A stretch of 38,608 nucleotides of DNA, from NCBI GenBank assembly GCA_037446035.1, contig JBBIJJ010000010.1, forward strand, positions 1 to 38,608. The letters run 5' to 3'. Below, one piece after another: positions 24,714 to 33,334 of this stretch. The notes under the pieces are model-generated. The model was not told where the DNA came from and did not search any database. It was given only the letters and a program-made list of their open reading frames with translations. Source of the stretch: DSNY01 sp037446035. GTDB taxonomy: Bacteria > Pseudomonadota > Gammaproteobacteria > Burkholderiales > Burkholderiaceae_F. The position numbers were made by a program, and so were the translations under genes. Positions within the stretch are counted from its first letter, which is position 1. Each line of letters opens with the position of its first letter.

Positions 24714-26363
24714 TCAATCGGCCGTCGGCAGCTTGTAGTCCTTGAACTGCTCGCGCAGCTTGGCCTTGAGCATCTTGCCGGTCGCCCCGAGCGGTATCGA
24801 CTCGACGAAAGCGACGTCGTCGGGGATCTGCCACTTGGCGACCTTGCCCTCGAAGTGCGCCAGCAACTGCTCGCGCGTCAGTTCCGCGTTCGGCTTGCGC
24901 ACGACGATCAACAGCGGCCGCTCGTCCCACTTGGGATGTTTGGCCGCGATGCAGGCGGCCATGGCCACCGCCGGGTGCGACATCGCGATGTTTTCGATGT
25001 CGATCGAGCTGATCCACTCGCCGCCCGACTTGATCACGTCCTTGCTGCGGTCGGTGATCTGCATGTAGCCGTCCGGATCGATCGTCGCCACGTCGCCGGT
25101 CGGAAACCAGGTGCGGCCCTCGGCGTCCTTGACCAGCGGGTCGCCGCCCTCCCCCTTGAAATACTGGCGCAGCACCCATGGCCCGCGCACCAGAAGATCA
25201 CCGAACGCCTTGCCGTCCCACGGCAGGTCGCCGCCGTCGTCGCCGACGATGCGCATGTCGACGCCAAAGATGACGCGGCCCTGCTTGTACTGGGTCGCAT
25301 AGCGCTGCTCGGCCGGCATGTGCGCATGCTTCTCCTTCAGCGTGCAGGCAGTGCCGAGCGGGCTCATTTCGGTCATGCCCCAGGCATGCAGCACCTGCAC
25401 GCCGTACTTTTCCTCGAACATGCGCAGCATTGCCGGCGGACAGGCCGAGCCGCCGATCACGGTGCGCTTCATCGTCGAGAACCGCAGACCGTTTGCCTCG
25501 ACGTGCGCCAGCAGTCCCTGCCAGACGGTCGGCACACCCGCCGAGCAGGTCACGCCCTCGGCCTCGAACAGCTCGTACAGCGACTTGCCGTCGAGGTTGG
25601 GCCCGGGAAGCACGATCTTGGCGCCGACCATCGGCGCGGCATAAGGCAGTCCCCACGCGTTGACATGAAACATCGGCACGACCGGCAGGATCACGTCGCG
25701 CGCCGACAGATTCAGCGCGTCCGGCAGCGCCGCCGCGTACGTGTGCAGGATCGTCGAGCGATGGCTGTACAGCACGCCCTTCGGGTTGCCGGTGGTGCCC
25801 GACGTGTAGCACATCGACGAAGCGAGGTTCTCGTCGAACTCGGGCCAGTCGTAGCGGTCGGAGTGGCTGTCGATCAGGTCCTCGTAGCAGATCAGGTTCG
25901 GCACCTTCGACTGCGCCGGCATCTTCGCGCGGTCGACCATCGCCACGTAGCCCTTGATCGTCCGGCAGTGGCCGGCGATGGCCTCGATGATGGGCAGGAA
26001 CGTCAGATCGAAGAACAGGTAGCTGTCCTCGGCGTGATTGGCGATCCACGCGATCTGTTCCGGATGCAGGCGCGGATTGATCGTGTGCAGCACCGCCCCG
26101 CTGCCGGACACCGCAAAATACAGCTCCATGTGCCGGTAGCCGTTCCAGGCGAGCGTGGCCACGCGGTCGCTCAGCTTGACCTCCAGCCCCTTCAGCGCGT
26201 TGGCCATCTGGCGCGCGCGCCGGTGCAAATCGCGGTACGTGTAGCGGTGGATGTCGCCTTCGACCCGGCGCGACACGATCTGAGTGTCGCCGTGATGACG
26301 GTCCGCATGCCGGATCAGCGCCGAGATCGCCAACGGCATCTGCATCATCAGACCATGCAGCAT
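24714..26363 (-). CDS. Fatty-acid/medium-chain acyl-CoA ligase (AMP-forming, AlkK-like)
   Basis: This 549-residue ANL-family enzyme activates a carboxylic acid to its CoA thioester through an acyl-AMP. The P-loop YTSGTTGNPKGVLYSHRS, the GMTEMSP segment, the TGDVATIDPDGYMQITDRSKD hinge and the C-terminal catalytic lysine in GATGKMLKAKL are all present. The product resembles AlkK-type medium-chain ligases; the acid itself is unknown. The ATG at 26363 has a GAGGAG site about eight bases upstream; an upstream start at 26411 lacks this. Two inverted copies of a repeat bracket the gene, which raises the idea that it moved as a cassette. livK lies downstream. Confidence 0.92.
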   Translation of the reverse strand: MLHGLMMQMPLAISALIRHADRHHGDTQIVSRRVEGDIHRYTYRDLHRRARQMANALKGLEVKLSDRVATLAWNGYRHMELYFAVSGSGAVLHTINPRLHPEQIAWIANHAEDSYLFFDLTFLPIIEAIAGHCRTIKGYVAMVDRAKMPAQSKVPNLICYEDLIDSHSDRYDWPEFDENLASSMCYTSGTTGNPKGVLYSHRSTILHTYAAALPDALNLSARDVILPVVPMFHVNAWGLPYAAPMVGAKIVLPGPNLDGKSLYELFEAEGVTCSAGVPTVWQGLLAHVEANGLRFSTMKRTVIGGSACPPAMLRMFEEKYGVQVLHAWGMTEMSPLGTACTLKEKHAHMPAEQRYATQYKQGRVIFGVDMRIVGDDGGDLPWDGKAFGDLLVRGPWVLRQYFKGEGGDPLVKDAEGRTWFPTGDVATIDPDGYMQITDRSKDVIKSGGEWISSIDIENIAMSHPAVAMAACIAAKHPKWDERPLLIVVRKPNAELTREQLLAHFEGKVAKWQIPDDVAFVESIPLGATGKMLKAKLREQFKDYKLPTAD

Positions 26364-26439
26364 CTTTCGTCTCCTCGTATTGTCGTCGTGGCCCGGTGCG
26401 CAAGTGTACAAGCGGGCTCGCTATCGACCACTTTTTTAT

Positions 26440-26612
26440 CCTCGTGACACGTGCCAACCGATTGCCGCCCGCATGCCTCCGCCTTCGTCATTCCGAGCCA
26501 AGGGGGAGGAATCTGCGCTGCTCGCAGTGCCGAGATCCCTCGCTGCGCTCGGGATGACTTAACCGACGACAGCCGGCGCGAAGCGAACTCGCAAGGTGGT
26601 AGCGTCACGAGG
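26440..26612 (-). repeat. Terminal-inverted-repeat element, copy 2
   Basis: This is a 173-bp copy of the element at 24390-24702 in the opposite orientation. Its ends are CCTCGTGACACGTGCCAACC (26440-26459) and the reverse of CTCGTGACGCTACCACCTTG (right side, ending near 26611). The internal palindrome (about 26488-26562) has arms starting GTCATTCCGAGC and ending GCTCGGGATGAC. The tandem array of copy 1 is absent. It sits 76 bp before the ligase start codon. Confidence 0.65.
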
Positions 26613-26746
26613 TTGCGTAATTCTCAATAGAATCCATCGGCGTCGCACCGACCTCGTGAATCGCGCCACCCCGCCACGCCTTGCCGCGTGCCACCTGGCC
26701 GCCAAGAGTCGCGGCCACGTTCATCCAACGACTCGCGGGAGCCCGC
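26613..26746 (+). other. Gap between repeat copy 2 and yciB
   Basis: This gap should hold the yciB promoter. TAGAAT at 26628-26633 could be a -10, but no matching -35 is at the right spacing. CCTCGTGAATCGCGCCACC at 26655-26673 resembles one end of the neighbouring repeat element and may be a leftover end. A GGGAG ribosome site precedes the GTG start at 26747. Confidence 0.3.
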
Positions 26747-27373
26747 GTGAAACTGCTGTTCGATCTGTTTCCGGTCATTCTCTTCTTCGCGACGTACAAG
26801 CTCGCGCAGGCCTTTCCCGACGGCTCGACCGCGCTGGCGGATCGCTGGCTCGGCGCACTGGTCGCCGACGGGGCGATACCGCCCGGGCAGGCGCCGATCC
26901 TGCTCGCCACCGCGCTCGCGATCGCGGCGTCGCTGGCGCAGGTCGGCTGGCTGCTTGCGCGCCAGCGCCGGATCGATCCGATGCTGTGGATCTCGGTGGC
27001 GGTGATCGTCGTGTTCGGCGGTGCCACGATCTGGCTGCACGACGAGACCTTCATCAAGTGGAAGCCGTCGATTCTGTATTGGTTGTTCGGCGCCATTCTG
27101 GTCGCCGGCCGCGTGCTGGCGCGCCGCAACTTCGTCCGCAGCCTGCTCGGCAAGCAACTCGAACTGCCCGATCCCGTGTGGGAACGACTGCTGTGGGTCT
27201 GGGCGGCGTTCTTCGCCGCGATGGGCGCGCTCAACCTGTACGTCGCTTTTACTTTCCCGACCGACACGTGGGTGAGTTTCAAGCTGTTCGGCCTGATGGG
27301 GATCACCCTGGCCTTCACACTGGCGATGGGGCTCTGGCTCGCGCGTCACATCAAGGAGGCGCCCGATGCCTGA
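26747..27373 (+). CDS. yciB: Inner-membrane septation protein YciB (IspZ)
   Basis: The 208-residue product is a polytopic membrane protein. It begins KLLFDLFPVILFFATYKL and has further hydrophobic stretches such as ILLATALAIAASLAQVGWLL, WISVAVIVVFGGATIWL and the closing helix ITLAFTLAMGLWLA. Family landmarks FDLFPVILFF, FIKWKPSILYWLFG and NLYVAFTFPTDTWVSFKLFG are all there. YciB is linked to cell-envelope synthesis and septation. I chose the GTG at 26747 because it directly precedes the conserved N-terminus and has GGGAG upstream; earlier in-frame starts would add an unconserved tail. Its end overlaps bolA by eight bases. Confidence 0.92.
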   Translation: MKLLFDLFPVILFFATYKLAQAFPDGSTALADRWLGALVADGAIPPGQAPILLATALAIAASLAQVGWLLARQRRIDPMLWISVAVIVVFGGATIWLHDETFIKWKPSILYWLFGAILVAGRVLARRNFVRSLLGKQLELPDPVWERLLWVWAAFFAAMGALNLYVAFTFPTDTWVSFKLFGLMGITLAFTLAMGLWLARHIKEAPDA

Positions 27374-27680
27374 AGGCACTGCCGCGAAGATCCGCGAACG
27401 GCTCGAACGCGCGCTCGCGCCGCTCGCGCTGCACATCGAAGACGAAAGCGCGCTGCACGCCGGCCACGAAGGCGCCAGGAGCGGTGGCGGACACTATCGC
27501 GTGCATGTGGTCAGCTCGAAGTTCGAGGGGCTGGCGCGCGTGGCGCGCCATCGCCTCGTGTATGATGCCCTGCAAGATCTGATGAAGCGCGAAGTCCATG
27601 CGCTTTCGCTTGTGCTGTTGGCGCCTCGCGAGGACGGCGCCGACCCGTCCGTACTCCCCGAAGGAAAGTCGAAGTCATGA
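27366..27680 (+). CDS. BolA family protein
   Basis: The 104-residue product has the BolA fold. It begins with a helix (AAKIRERLERAL), then LHIEDESALHAGH, a GGGHYRVHVVSSKFEG strand-loop with the histidine used for Fe-S coordination in BolA-glutaredoxin pairs, and the signature RVARHRLVYDALQDLM. A charged tail ends at KSKS. BolA proteins act with monothiol glutaredoxins in iron-sulfur handling or as regulators. It overlaps yciB by eight bases and the PPIase start by four (ATGA), so the three genes form a tight operon. Confidence 0.92.
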   Translation: MPEGTAAKIRERLERALAPLALHIEDESALHAGHEGARSGGGHYRVHVVSSKFEGLARVARHRLVYDALQDLMKREVHALSLVLLAPREDGADPSVLPEGKSKS

Positions 27681-28444
27681 TGCGTATCGTTGCATTCTTG
27701 GTGGCCGCGCTGGTCAGCGGCGTCGTATCGGCGCAGAACATCGCGGTCGTCAACAACCGGCCGATTCCCAAGGCGCGCGAAGACGCCTGGGTCAAGCAGC
27801 TGCAGAGCCAGGGCCAGCAGGACACGCCCGAGCTGCGCAAGATGATCCGGGAAGAGCTGATTCGCCGCGAGGTCTTCCTGCAGGAAGCGCAGAAGCGCGG
27901 TCTAGCCGAGAAGCCCGAGGTCAAGTTCCAGCTCGACGTGCAGCGGCAGAACACGCTGATCCAGGCGCTGATGCGCGACGAGCTGCAGAAGAATCCGATC
28001 ACCGACGCGCAGATCCAGGCTGAGTACGACAAGCAGAAGCAGGCGGCCGGCAGCAAGGAATACCGCGCCCGCCACATCCTCGTCGAGAAGGAAGACGAGG
28101 CGAAGGCCATCGTCGCCGAGCTGAAAAAGGGCGCGAAGTTCGAGGAGTTGGCCAAGAAGTCGAAGGATCCGGGTTCGGCCAACAACGGCGGCGACCTCGA
28201 CTGGGCCGGCCCCGACGCCTATGTCAAGCCGTTCTCGGAGGCGATGGTCAAGCTGGAAAAGGGCAAGTTCACCGAGACGCCGGTGCAGACGCAGTTCGGC
28301 TGGCACGTGATCCGGCTCGACGACGTGCGCGACACGCAGTTCCCGCCGCTCGCACAGGTACAGGGCCAGATCCGCGAGGCACTTCAGCAGCAGCGCGTGC
28401 AGGCGTTCGTCGAAGGACTGCGCAAGAGCGCGAAGGTACAGTGA
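27677..28444 (+). CDS. Periplasmic PpiC/SurA-type peptidyl-prolyl isomerase
   Basis: The 255-residue product has a signal peptide (MMRIVAFLVAALVSGVVSA) and so acts in the periplasm. A SurA-like helical N-domain (about 25-125) is followed by a parvulin domain (about 127-222). The latter shows the hallmarks YRARHILVEKEDEAKAI, FEELAKKSKDPGSANNGGDLDW and TQFGWHVIRLDD. It should help fold outer-membrane or secreted proteins. The start at 27677 overlaps the bolA stop (ATGA); a second ATG follows at once. A strong two-way hairpin lies 48 bp after the stop. An outer-membrane barrel gene, a type of PPIase client, converges on it. Confidence 0.92.
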   Translation: MMRIVAFLVAALVSGVVSAQNIAVVNNRPIPKAREDAWVKQLQSQGQQDTPELRKMIREELIRREVFLQEAQKRGLAEKPEVKFQLDVQRQNTLIQALMRDELQKNPITDAQIQAEYDKQKQAAGSKEYRARHILVEKEDEAKAIVAELKKGAKFEELAKKSKDPGSANNGGDLDWAGPDAYVKPFSEAMVKLEKGKFTETPVQTQFGWHVIRLDDVRDTQFPPLAQVQGQIREALQQQRVQAFVEGLRKSAKVQ

Positions 28445-28492
28445 AGGTCTGCCGGCCAGGCGACCGCCGGCCGGCACGTTTCGGTCAAAACC

Positions 28493-28518
28493 AAAGGGGG
28501 CGCCGCGGCGCCCCCTTT
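28493..28518. terminator. Bidirectional intrinsic terminator
   Basis: AAAGGGGGCGCC (28493-28504) and GGCGCCCCCTTT (28507-28518) form a perfect 12-bp stem around two bases. The flanks are T-rich in both readings: TTTGCGTTTG on the plus strand and TTTGGTTTTG on the minus strand. It lies between the convergent PPIase (stop 28444) and barrel (stop 28539) genes and can stop both transcripts. Confidence 0.85.
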
Positions 28519-28538
28519 GCGTTTGTGCGTCCCCCCGA

Positions 28539-29057
28539 TCAGAACCGGAACTGCAGGCCGACGCTGATCATGTCGCCGGGATCGCCGATGTCCTCGATCT
28601 CGACCCGCAGCGCCAGCTGCGGCGCCAGCCTGTAAGTCAGTCCGGCGCCGACACCCAGATCGACGTTGCTGTCGGACGCAGAGATCCCGGGGGCGGAGAA
28701 CTTGACCTTCGTGTAGTGCGCGCCGAGCTTGCCGAACAGCGCAAAGTCGGGGCTGACCGGCAGCAGGCCGACCAGCGAGCCGCCGAGCGACCAGGCCGAC
28801 CCGTCGCCGAATGTGCCGAACCGGCGCTCGGTCCGATCGCCGAAGTCGGTGTACTGCGCTTCCCAGGCGAAATTGCGATGGAACTGCTGACCGGCAAACA
28901 GCTTGAAGCCGGTGTCGAAGTCGCTGTCGCCGATGGCGGCACCCAGGAACGTGCCCCAATTGTCGGCCGGCGCGGCGCGCGTCTGCGCCGTTGCCGGCTG
29001 CGCGGCGACCGCGGCGACCACGGCGATGCCGGCAAGCCAATGCGTTCGATGGATCAT
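28539..29057 (-). CDS. Small outer-membrane beta-barrel protein
   Basis: The 172-residue product has a signal peptide (LAGIAVVAAVAAQPATA, cleavage near 24). Alternating aromatic/hydrophobic strands follow, as expected of an eight-stranded OmpA/OmpX-like barrel. Examples are WGTFLGAAIG, FKLFAGQQFHRNFAWEAQYTDFG, FALFGKLGAHYTKVKF and LGVGAGLTYRLAPQLALRVEIE. The last residues, SVGLQFRF, end in phenylalanine, the C-terminal signal for Bam-dependent assembly. Function (adhesion, resistance, pore) cannot be told. The ATG at 29057 has only a weak AAAGG site upstream. It lies 113 bp downstream of purL on the same strand. Confidence 0.85.
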   Translation of the reverse strand: MIHRTHWLAGIAVVAAVAAQPATAQTRAAPADNWGTFLGAAIGDSDFDTGFKLFAGQQFHRNFAWEAQYTDFGDRTERRFGTFGDGSAWSLGGSLVGLLPVSPDFALFGKLGAHYTKVKFSAPGISASDSNVDLGVGAGLTYRLAPQLALRVEIEDIGDPGDMISVGLQFRF

Positions 29058-29170
29058 TTGTCCGAGCCTTTCTTTGATGGAACAACGGCGTGGCCGCACC
29101 GCATGAAGCCCCGTCCCGCACAAGTCTGCCGCAGTTCGCGCCAGCGGCCGATCCCGCGCGCGTGGGGCAT

Positions 29171-32100
29171 TCAGCCTAGGCAGCGTCGCGCGTTGCGAAA
29201 CATGCGCATCCACGGCGAATCCTCGCCCAGGCCCGGCGGCTGCCACGACATCTGCACGGTGCGGCGCACGCGCTCCGGATGCGGCATCAGGATCGTGAAC
29301 CGGCCATCCGCCGTCGTGAGCCCGGTGATGCCATCGGGCGATCCGTTCGGGTTGTACGGATAGCGCTGGGTCGGTCGCCCGAGCGAGTCGACGTAGCGCA
29401 CCGCGACCAATGCCTGCGCGCGATCCTCTTCGCTGCGGAAGACCGCGCGGCCTTCGCCGTGCGCGTTGGCGATCGGCATCCGGCTGCCGGCCATGCCAGC
29501 GAAAAAAATCGAGGGCGACTCGACGATTTCGACCATGACGAGGCGGCCTTCGAACTGCTCCGAGGCATTGCGTTCGAAGCGCGGCCAGTGACGCGCGCCG
29601 GGAATCAGCGGGGCGAGCTGACTCATCATCTGGCAGCCGTTGCACACGCCCAGCGCAAAAGTGTCGGCGCGACCGAAGAACGCCGCGAACTGCTCGGCGA
29701 GCCGCGGGTTGTGCAAGATGGTCTTCGCCCAGCCGCCGCCGCCGCCCAGCACGTCGCCGTAGGAAAACCCGCCGCACGCCGCGAACCCCTTGAAATCGGC
29801 GAGCGCGGCGCGGCCAGCGAGCAGATCGGTCATGTGTACGTCGACCGCGGTGAAGCCGGCGCGATCCAGCGCGCTGGCCATCTCGTACTGACTGTTGACG
29901 CCCTGCTCGCGCAGGATCGCCACGCGCGGCCGCACGCCGGTGGCGATGAATGGCGCGGCGACGTCTTCGTTCGGATCGAACGCGAGCCGCATCGACAGCC
30001 CGCAGTCCTCCGCGTCGTCGATGCGCGCGTACTCGGCGTCGGCGCAATCGGGATGGTCGCGCAGCCGCGCGATGCGCCACGCCACTTCGCTCCAGGCTTT
30101 CTGCAGCTGCGTGCGGGGCAGCGAGAAGATGGCCTTCGCATCGCGCCAGATCTCGATCACGTCGCGCTCGTTCGGCTTGCCGATCACGTGCGTCAGCGCA
30201 CCTAGCCCCACGGCGCGCAGCGCGTCCATCACCTCGCCCAACTCCGCGGCGCGGACCTGCAGCACGAGGCCGAGCTCCTCGTTGAACAGTGCGCGCAGCG
30301 TGAACTCTTCGCGCCGCACGGCGACCTGCTCGGGCCGCACCTTGAAGTCGCCCCAGTCAGATGCGACCGGGTCCATCGCCAGGATGTCGACGTGCAGCGT
30401 CACGCCGCAGTGCGAGGCGAAGGCCATCTCGCAGATCGTCGCGAACAGTCCGCCGTCGGAGCGGTCGTGATACGCGAGGACCCTGCCCTGCTTCGTCAGC
30501 CTGCGCACCGCTGCGATCGCGGCGGCAAGCCGCGCCGGGTCGTCCAGATCCGGCGCGTCGTTGCCGACCTGCTGCGTGACCTGGGCGAAGATCGACGCGC
30601 CGAGCCGCTGGCGCCCGGCCGACAGGTCGATCAGGACGAGCACCGTATCGCCGGCGTCGGTGCGCAGCTGCGGCGTCAGCGAGCGCCGCACGTCGTCGAC
30701 CGGCGCGCAGGCCGACACGATCAATGACACCGGCGACACGACTCGCTTGTGCGCGCCGTCGTCCTGCCAGGCCGTCTTCATCGACAGCGAATCCTTTCCG
30801 ACCGGAATGCTGATGCCGAGTTGACGGCACAGCGCGCTCGCCGCAGCCACCGCGTCGAACAGTGCGGCGTCTTCGCCCGGCTCGCCGCACGCCGCCATCC
30901 AGTTGGCCGACAGTTTCACGCGCGCCAGCTCGACATCGGCCGCGGCGAGATTGGTCAGCGCTTCGCCGATCGCCATGCGCGCGGCGGCGGCGGCATCGAT
31001 CACCGCCACGGGCGTGCGCTCGCCGATGCCCATCGCTTCGCCCGCATAGCCCTCGAAGTCGAGCAGCGTCACCGCGCAGTCGGCCACCGGCACCTGCCAC
31101 GGACCGACCATCGGGTCGCGGCAGACGAGTCCACCGACCGAGCGGTCGCCGATCGTGACGAGGAAGCTCTTGCTCGCGACCGTCGGATGCCGCAGCACGT
31201 CGAGCGCGACGCGCGCAAGATCGAATCCGCTCGTCTCGATCACCGGCAGCGCGCGCGCGACGTGCGCCACATCGCGCTGCAACTTCGGCGGCTTGCCCAG
31301 CAGCACGCTCATCGGTATGTCGACGGCGGGCGGCTCGCCTTCACGTGCGACGACCAGTCGGCCGTCGTCGGCGATGGTGCCGATCACCGCGTACGGGCAG
31401 CGCTCGCGCCGGCATATCCAGTCGAACGCCGGCAGGCTGTCCGGCGCGATCGCCAGCGCATAGCGCTCCTGCGATTCGTTACACCAGATCTCCAGCGGGC
31501 TCATTCCGCTTTCCTCGACCGGCACCTTCGACAGGTCGAAGCGGGCACCTTTGCCTGCACTGTCGGCGAGCTCGGGCATTGCGTTCGAAAGCCCGCCGGC
31601 GCCGACGTCATGGATGCTCAGGATCGGATTGCCGGCGCCGAGCGCCCAGCAGCGGTCGATGACTTCCTGCGCGCGGCGCTGCATCTCGGCGTTGCCGCGC
31701 TGCACCGAATCGAAATCCAACTGCTCGGTGTTCGCACCCGCGCCGAGACTGGAAGCCGCGCCGCCGCCCAGCCCGATTCGCATGCCGGGGCCGCCGAGCT
31801 GCACGAGCAGCGTGCCGGCGGGCAGGTCGCACTTGCGCGTCTGGTCGTCGCGAATGTTGCCGATACCGCCGGCGATCATGATCGGCTTGTGGTAGCCGTA
31901 GCGAATCCCGCCGACATTCTGTTCGTACGTACGAAAGTAGCCGAGCAGGTTCGGCCGGCCGAATTCGTTGCTGAACGACGCCGCGCCGATCGGCCCCTCG
32001 ATCATGATCGCCAGAGCCGAGGCGATGCGCGCGGGAAATCCGTAGTCGCGCTCGCAGCGTTCGGCCGCCGTCACGTCGCCGTCGCTCTCCCAGGCCCGGT

Positions 32101-33196
32101 GCGCGCCCGGAATCCGCAGGTTCGAAACGCTGAACCCGCACAGCCCCGCCTTCGGCTTCGCGCCGCGTCCGGTCGCTGCCTCGTCGCGGATCTCGCCGCC
32201 GGCGCCGGTAGCCGCTCCGGGAAACGGCGAAATCGCGGTCGGATGGTTATGCGTCTCGACCTTGAAGACCGTGTGCGTCAGTTCGTCGCGTGCCGCATAG
32301 TCCAGCCCGACCGCGCCCTGCGCATGATCGCTGCGGGGGTAGAAGCGGCGCGCGGTGCGGCCCTCGATCACGGCGGCGTTGTCCTTATAGGCGACGATCG
32401 TGCCCTGCGGTGCCGCCGCGTGCGTGCTGCGGATCATCCCAAACAGCGACTCTTCGCGTGGTTGCCCGTCGATCGTCCAGCGCGCGTTGAAGATCTTGTG
32501 CCGGCAGTGCTCGGAGTTGGCCTGCGCGAACATCATCAGTTCCACATCGGTCGGATCGCGCCGCAGCGCTCGGAAGGCGTCGGCGAGGTAGTCGATCTCG
32601 TCGCTCGACAGCGCAAGCCCCATCTCAACGTTCGCGCGCTCGAGTGCGGCGCGCCCCAGCGCCTGCAGCGGCACGGTCTGCATCGGTTTGCCCGGCAGCT
32701 CGCGGAACAGCGTGGCGGGGTCGACATCCGCAGCGAGAACGCTCTCTGTCATGCGGTCGTGCAGCAGTGCGGCGATGCGTTGCGCGGCCTCGGCGCGCAG
32801 CGTGCGTCGCCCGCCGAAAGCGCCCGCGTCCAGCGCCAGCGTGTAGCGCGTGCCGCGCTCGACGCGGGCGATCCGCGTCAGCCCGCAGTTGCGCGCGATG
32901 TCGGTCGCCTTGCTCGCCCACGGCGAGATGGTGCCCAGCCGTGGCACCACCAGCCAGGCCGCGGACGCGGGCACATCGTCCGGCGGCGCGGTTTCGCCGT
33001 AGTCGAGCAGCCCGGCCAGGCGCGCGCGAGTTTCGGCGTCAAGCGCGCCAAGGACGTGAACGAAGTGAACGTGGCGCGCGCGGATCGCCGCCGCAGCCGG
33101 CGCGATCGCGCGAATGCGTTCGAGCAGGCGCGCCGCGCGAAAACTCGACAGCGCGTTCGGACCGTCGAGCGCAAGAAAGGTGTCGGGAGAACTCAT
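29171..33196 (-). CDS. purL: Phosphoribosylformylglycinamidine synthase (single-chain PurL)
   Basis: PurL converts FGAR, glutamine and ATP to FGAM in purine synthesis. The 1341-residue product is the large fused form. It has an N-terminal PurS-like domain, a linker with ALRRDPTDVELMMFAQANSEHCRHKIF, two AIRS-type synthase domains (for example VETHNHPTAISPFPGAATGAGGEIRDE and IPVGKDSLSM) and a C-terminal glutaminase. The glutaminase triad is C1185 (GVCNGCQM), H1306 and E1308 (MPHPE). The ATG at 33196 was chosen because conservation begins with FLALDGPNALSSF; a GTG at 33214 is possible. No convincing ribosome site is seen. Confidence 0.96.
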   Translation of the reverse strand: MSSPDTFLALDGPNALSSFRAARLLERIRAIAPAAAAIRARHVHFVHVLGALDAETRARLAGLLDYGETAPPDDVPASAAWLVVPRLGTISPWASKATDIARNCGLTRIARVERGTRYTLALDAGAFGGRRTLRAEAAQRIAALLHDRMTESVLAADVDPATLFRELPGKPMQTVPLQALGRAALERANVEMGLALSSDEIDYLADAFRALRRDPTDVELMMFAQANSEHCRHKIFNARWTIDGQPREESLFGMIRSTHAAAPQGTIVAYKDNAAVIEGRTARRFYPRSDHAQGAVGLDYAARDELTHTVFKVETHNHPTAISPFPGAATGAGGEIRDEAATGRGAKPKAGLCGFSVSNLRIPGAHRAWESDGDVTAAERCERDYGFPARIASALAIMIEGPIGAASFSNEFGRPNLLGYFRTYEQNVGGIRYGYHKPIMIAGGIGNIRDDQTRKCDLPAGTLLVQLGGPGMRIGLGGGAASSLGAGANTEQLDFDSVQRGNAEMQRRAQEVIDRCWALGAGNPILSIHDVGAGGLSNAMPELADSAGKGARFDLSKVPVEESGMSPLEIWCNESQERYALAIAPDSLPAFDWICRRERCPYAVIGTIADDGRLVVAREGEPPAVDIPMSVLLGKPPKLQRDVAHVARALPVIETSGFDLARVALDVLRHPTVASKSFLVTIGDRSVGGLVCRDPMVGPWQVPVADCAVTLLDFEGYAGEAMGIGERTPVAVIDAAAAARMAIGEALTNLAAADVELARVKLSANWMAACGEPGEDAALFDAVAAASALCRQLGISIPVGKDSLSMKTAWQDDGAHKRVVSPVSLIVSACAPVDDVRRSLTPQLRTDAGDTVLVLIDLSAGRQRLGASIFAQVTQQVGNDAPDLDDPARLAAAIAAVRRLTKQGRVLAYHDRSDGGLFATICEMAFASHCGVTLHVDILAMDPVASDWGDFKVRPEQVAVRREEFTLRALFNEELGLVLQVRAAELGEVMDALRAVGLGALTHVIGKPNERDVIEIWRDAKAIFSLPRTQLQKAWSEVAWRIARLRDHPDCADAEYARIDDAEDCGLSMRLAFDPNEDVAAPFIATGVRPRVAILREQGVNSQYEMASALDRAGFTAVDVHMTDLLAGRAALADFKGFAACGGFSYGDVLGGGGGWAKTILHNPRLAEQFAAFFGRADTFALGVCNGCQMMSQLAPLIPGARHWPRFERNASEQFEGRLVMVEIVESPSIFFAGMAGSRMPIANAHGEGRAVFRSEEDRAQALVAVRYVDSLGRPTQRYPYNPNGSPDGITGLTTADGRFTILMPHPERVRRTVQMSWQPPGLGEDSPWMRMFRNARRCLG

Positions 33197-33250
33197 GCGG
33201 AGGGCGGGACGCACTCCGCGATGCGGGCGGGCATCGACCGGAGCGCGCGG

Positions 33251-33256
33251 ATTATA
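33251..33256 (-). promoter_or_regulatory. -10 element of a candidate purL promoter
   Basis: A perfect TATAAT on the minus strand in the context GCCTATAATCCGCGC lies 54 bp before the purL ATG. The -35 region (TCTTTC at 17 bp) is weak. This is the only good -10 in the 138-bp gap between purL and the HDOD gene. I see no purine riboswitch-like structure. Confidence 0.5.
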
Positions 33257-33334
33257 GGCGCCGCGCCCTGATCGAAAGACGACGCTGCCGTTTCGCGGGG
33301 CGGCGGCGGCCGTGCGCCGTCGACGGCCGCGGCT

